Shown here: one piece after another, positions 63,574 to 64,000 of the stretch | Layout: every line of letters begins with the position of its first letter | Numbering within the stretch: position 1 is the stretch's first letter | Source of the DNA: Globisporangium splendens | Lineage: Eukaryota; Oomycota; Peronosporomycetes; Pythiales; Pythiaceae | Assembly: GCA_006386115.1 (NCBI GenBank) | Contig: VFIW01000104.1 | Coordinates: 84,807 to 148,806, forward strand | DNA: 64,000 nucleotides | Reading direction: 5' to 3' | Notes under the pieces: model-generated | Database searches by the model: none | What the model saw: only the letters and a program-made list of their open reading frames with translations | What the model was told of the DNA's origin: nothing | Program-made: the position numbers and the translations under genes

Positions 63574-64000
63574 GCACATGCAGTTTCCACGAGGGAGAAC
63601 AGTGTCAGTCAAACGTCAAGTTTGATCGTTCTCAAAGTTCATGTAGACGGTATTGCAACACCTCTGCGTGCTTTGGTTGACACTGGTGCATCGAACAATT
63701 TTGTTCGAAATGAAGTGATCGTCAGGCATGGTGTCTTCGTGCCTGATGCGAACGAAGAGAAGACGATGGTTATACGGTTGGCCAACGGGTCGACTGTGAA
63801 GATGCCGAAGCGCGTGGTGCGCTTGGCAATCAAGTGTGAAGATTTCCGAGGTGAAGACGAGTTTATTTTACTCGACCTCGATGACAAGTTTGACATCATC
63901 CTGGGAATGCCGTGGTTGAAGCGTTACCAACCTAGCATTGACTGGATGAATATGAAGATCTCCGTTGACAAGTCACGCGATATTGACTTGTGCTGCACAA
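63574..64000 (+). CDS. pol: Ty3/gypsy Pol, N-terminal protease part (cut by window edge)
   Basis: Open to the end of the window in a frame different from gag, so expression probably uses a frameshift near the end of gag. It contains the aspartic protease motif ALVDTGASNNFV and the ILGMPWLKRYQPSIDW block usual in gypsy proteases. Reverse transcriptase and integrase would lie to the right. The exact first codon is not determined. Confidence 0.85.

Noticed and set aside
1..64000. CRISPR arrays, tRNA or rRNA genes, bacterial operons
   Set aside because: None seen: no regularly spaced identical repeats, no tRNA cloverleaf or rRNA core sequence recognised by eye, and gene structure is eukaryotic.

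Overview
The window looks like the genome of an oomycete (Phytophthora/Pythium sensu lato type). Four lines of evidence support this: compact eukaryotic genes with short GT-AG introns of about 70-210 nt; close matches to the oomycete Inr-FPR core promoter (TCAYTYYNCAWTTT) at several starts; a tandem family of three-exon coiled-coil/START-like proteins of the kind annotated in Phytophthora as 'M96 mating-specific'; and dense Ty3/gypsy, Ty1/copia and LINE remains. The species cannot be named from the sequence.

Layout. (1) 1-5328 is an inverted, nearly identical copy of two separate blocks further right: 1-3033 matches 37721-40753 reversed (coordinates sum to 40754), and 3054-5328 matches 23364-25638 reversed (sum 28692). 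The arms hold two short-chain dehydrogenase/reductases (SDR) and one zinc-type medium-chain reductase (MDR). The left arm lacks the 12,082 bp lying between the two blocks on the right (25639-37720) and has 20 bp of unrelated filler instead. (2) 5329-22740 is a three-level nest of retroelements. A decayed gypsy fragment was split by a 5'-truncated LINE (15-bp target-site duplication), which was itself split by a 10.5-kb near-intact LINE of the same family (14-bp duplication). The inner LINE encodes a long ORF1 with a CCHC knuckle, an IQ motif and an OTU-like cysteine protease domain, and an ORF2 with APE endonuclease, reverse transcriptase and RNase H. (3) 23364-41193 is the complete right arm. 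Its 12-kb block holds two GT71-like glycosyltransferases, a DUF1365 protein and three of five macrodomain-like genes. (4) 42047-43995 carries two more macrodomain-like genes. (5) 44758-46871 is a seven-exon DNAJC3/P58IPK-type ER co-chaperone. (6) 47087-58884 holds five members (one dead) of the M96/START-like family, interrupted by a mitochondrial D-2-hydroxyglutarate dehydrogenase. (7) 59105-64000 is retroelement: the 3' half of a copia element with its LTR, a gypsy LTR in minus orientation with its polypurine tract and an antisense ORF, and the 5' LTR, gag and start of pol of an apparently young gypsy element running off the right edge.

The most unusual content is the family of diverged macrodomain proteins, three of which carry an N-terminal F-box-like helical segment. 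This would couple an ADP-ribose-type binding fold to a ubiquitin-ligase adaptor. Also notable are the OTU and IQ motifs in a LINE ORF1, and the structural polymorphism that removes 12 kb of accessory genes from one arm. Gene models with introns were built by hand from splice signals and reading-frame continuity.
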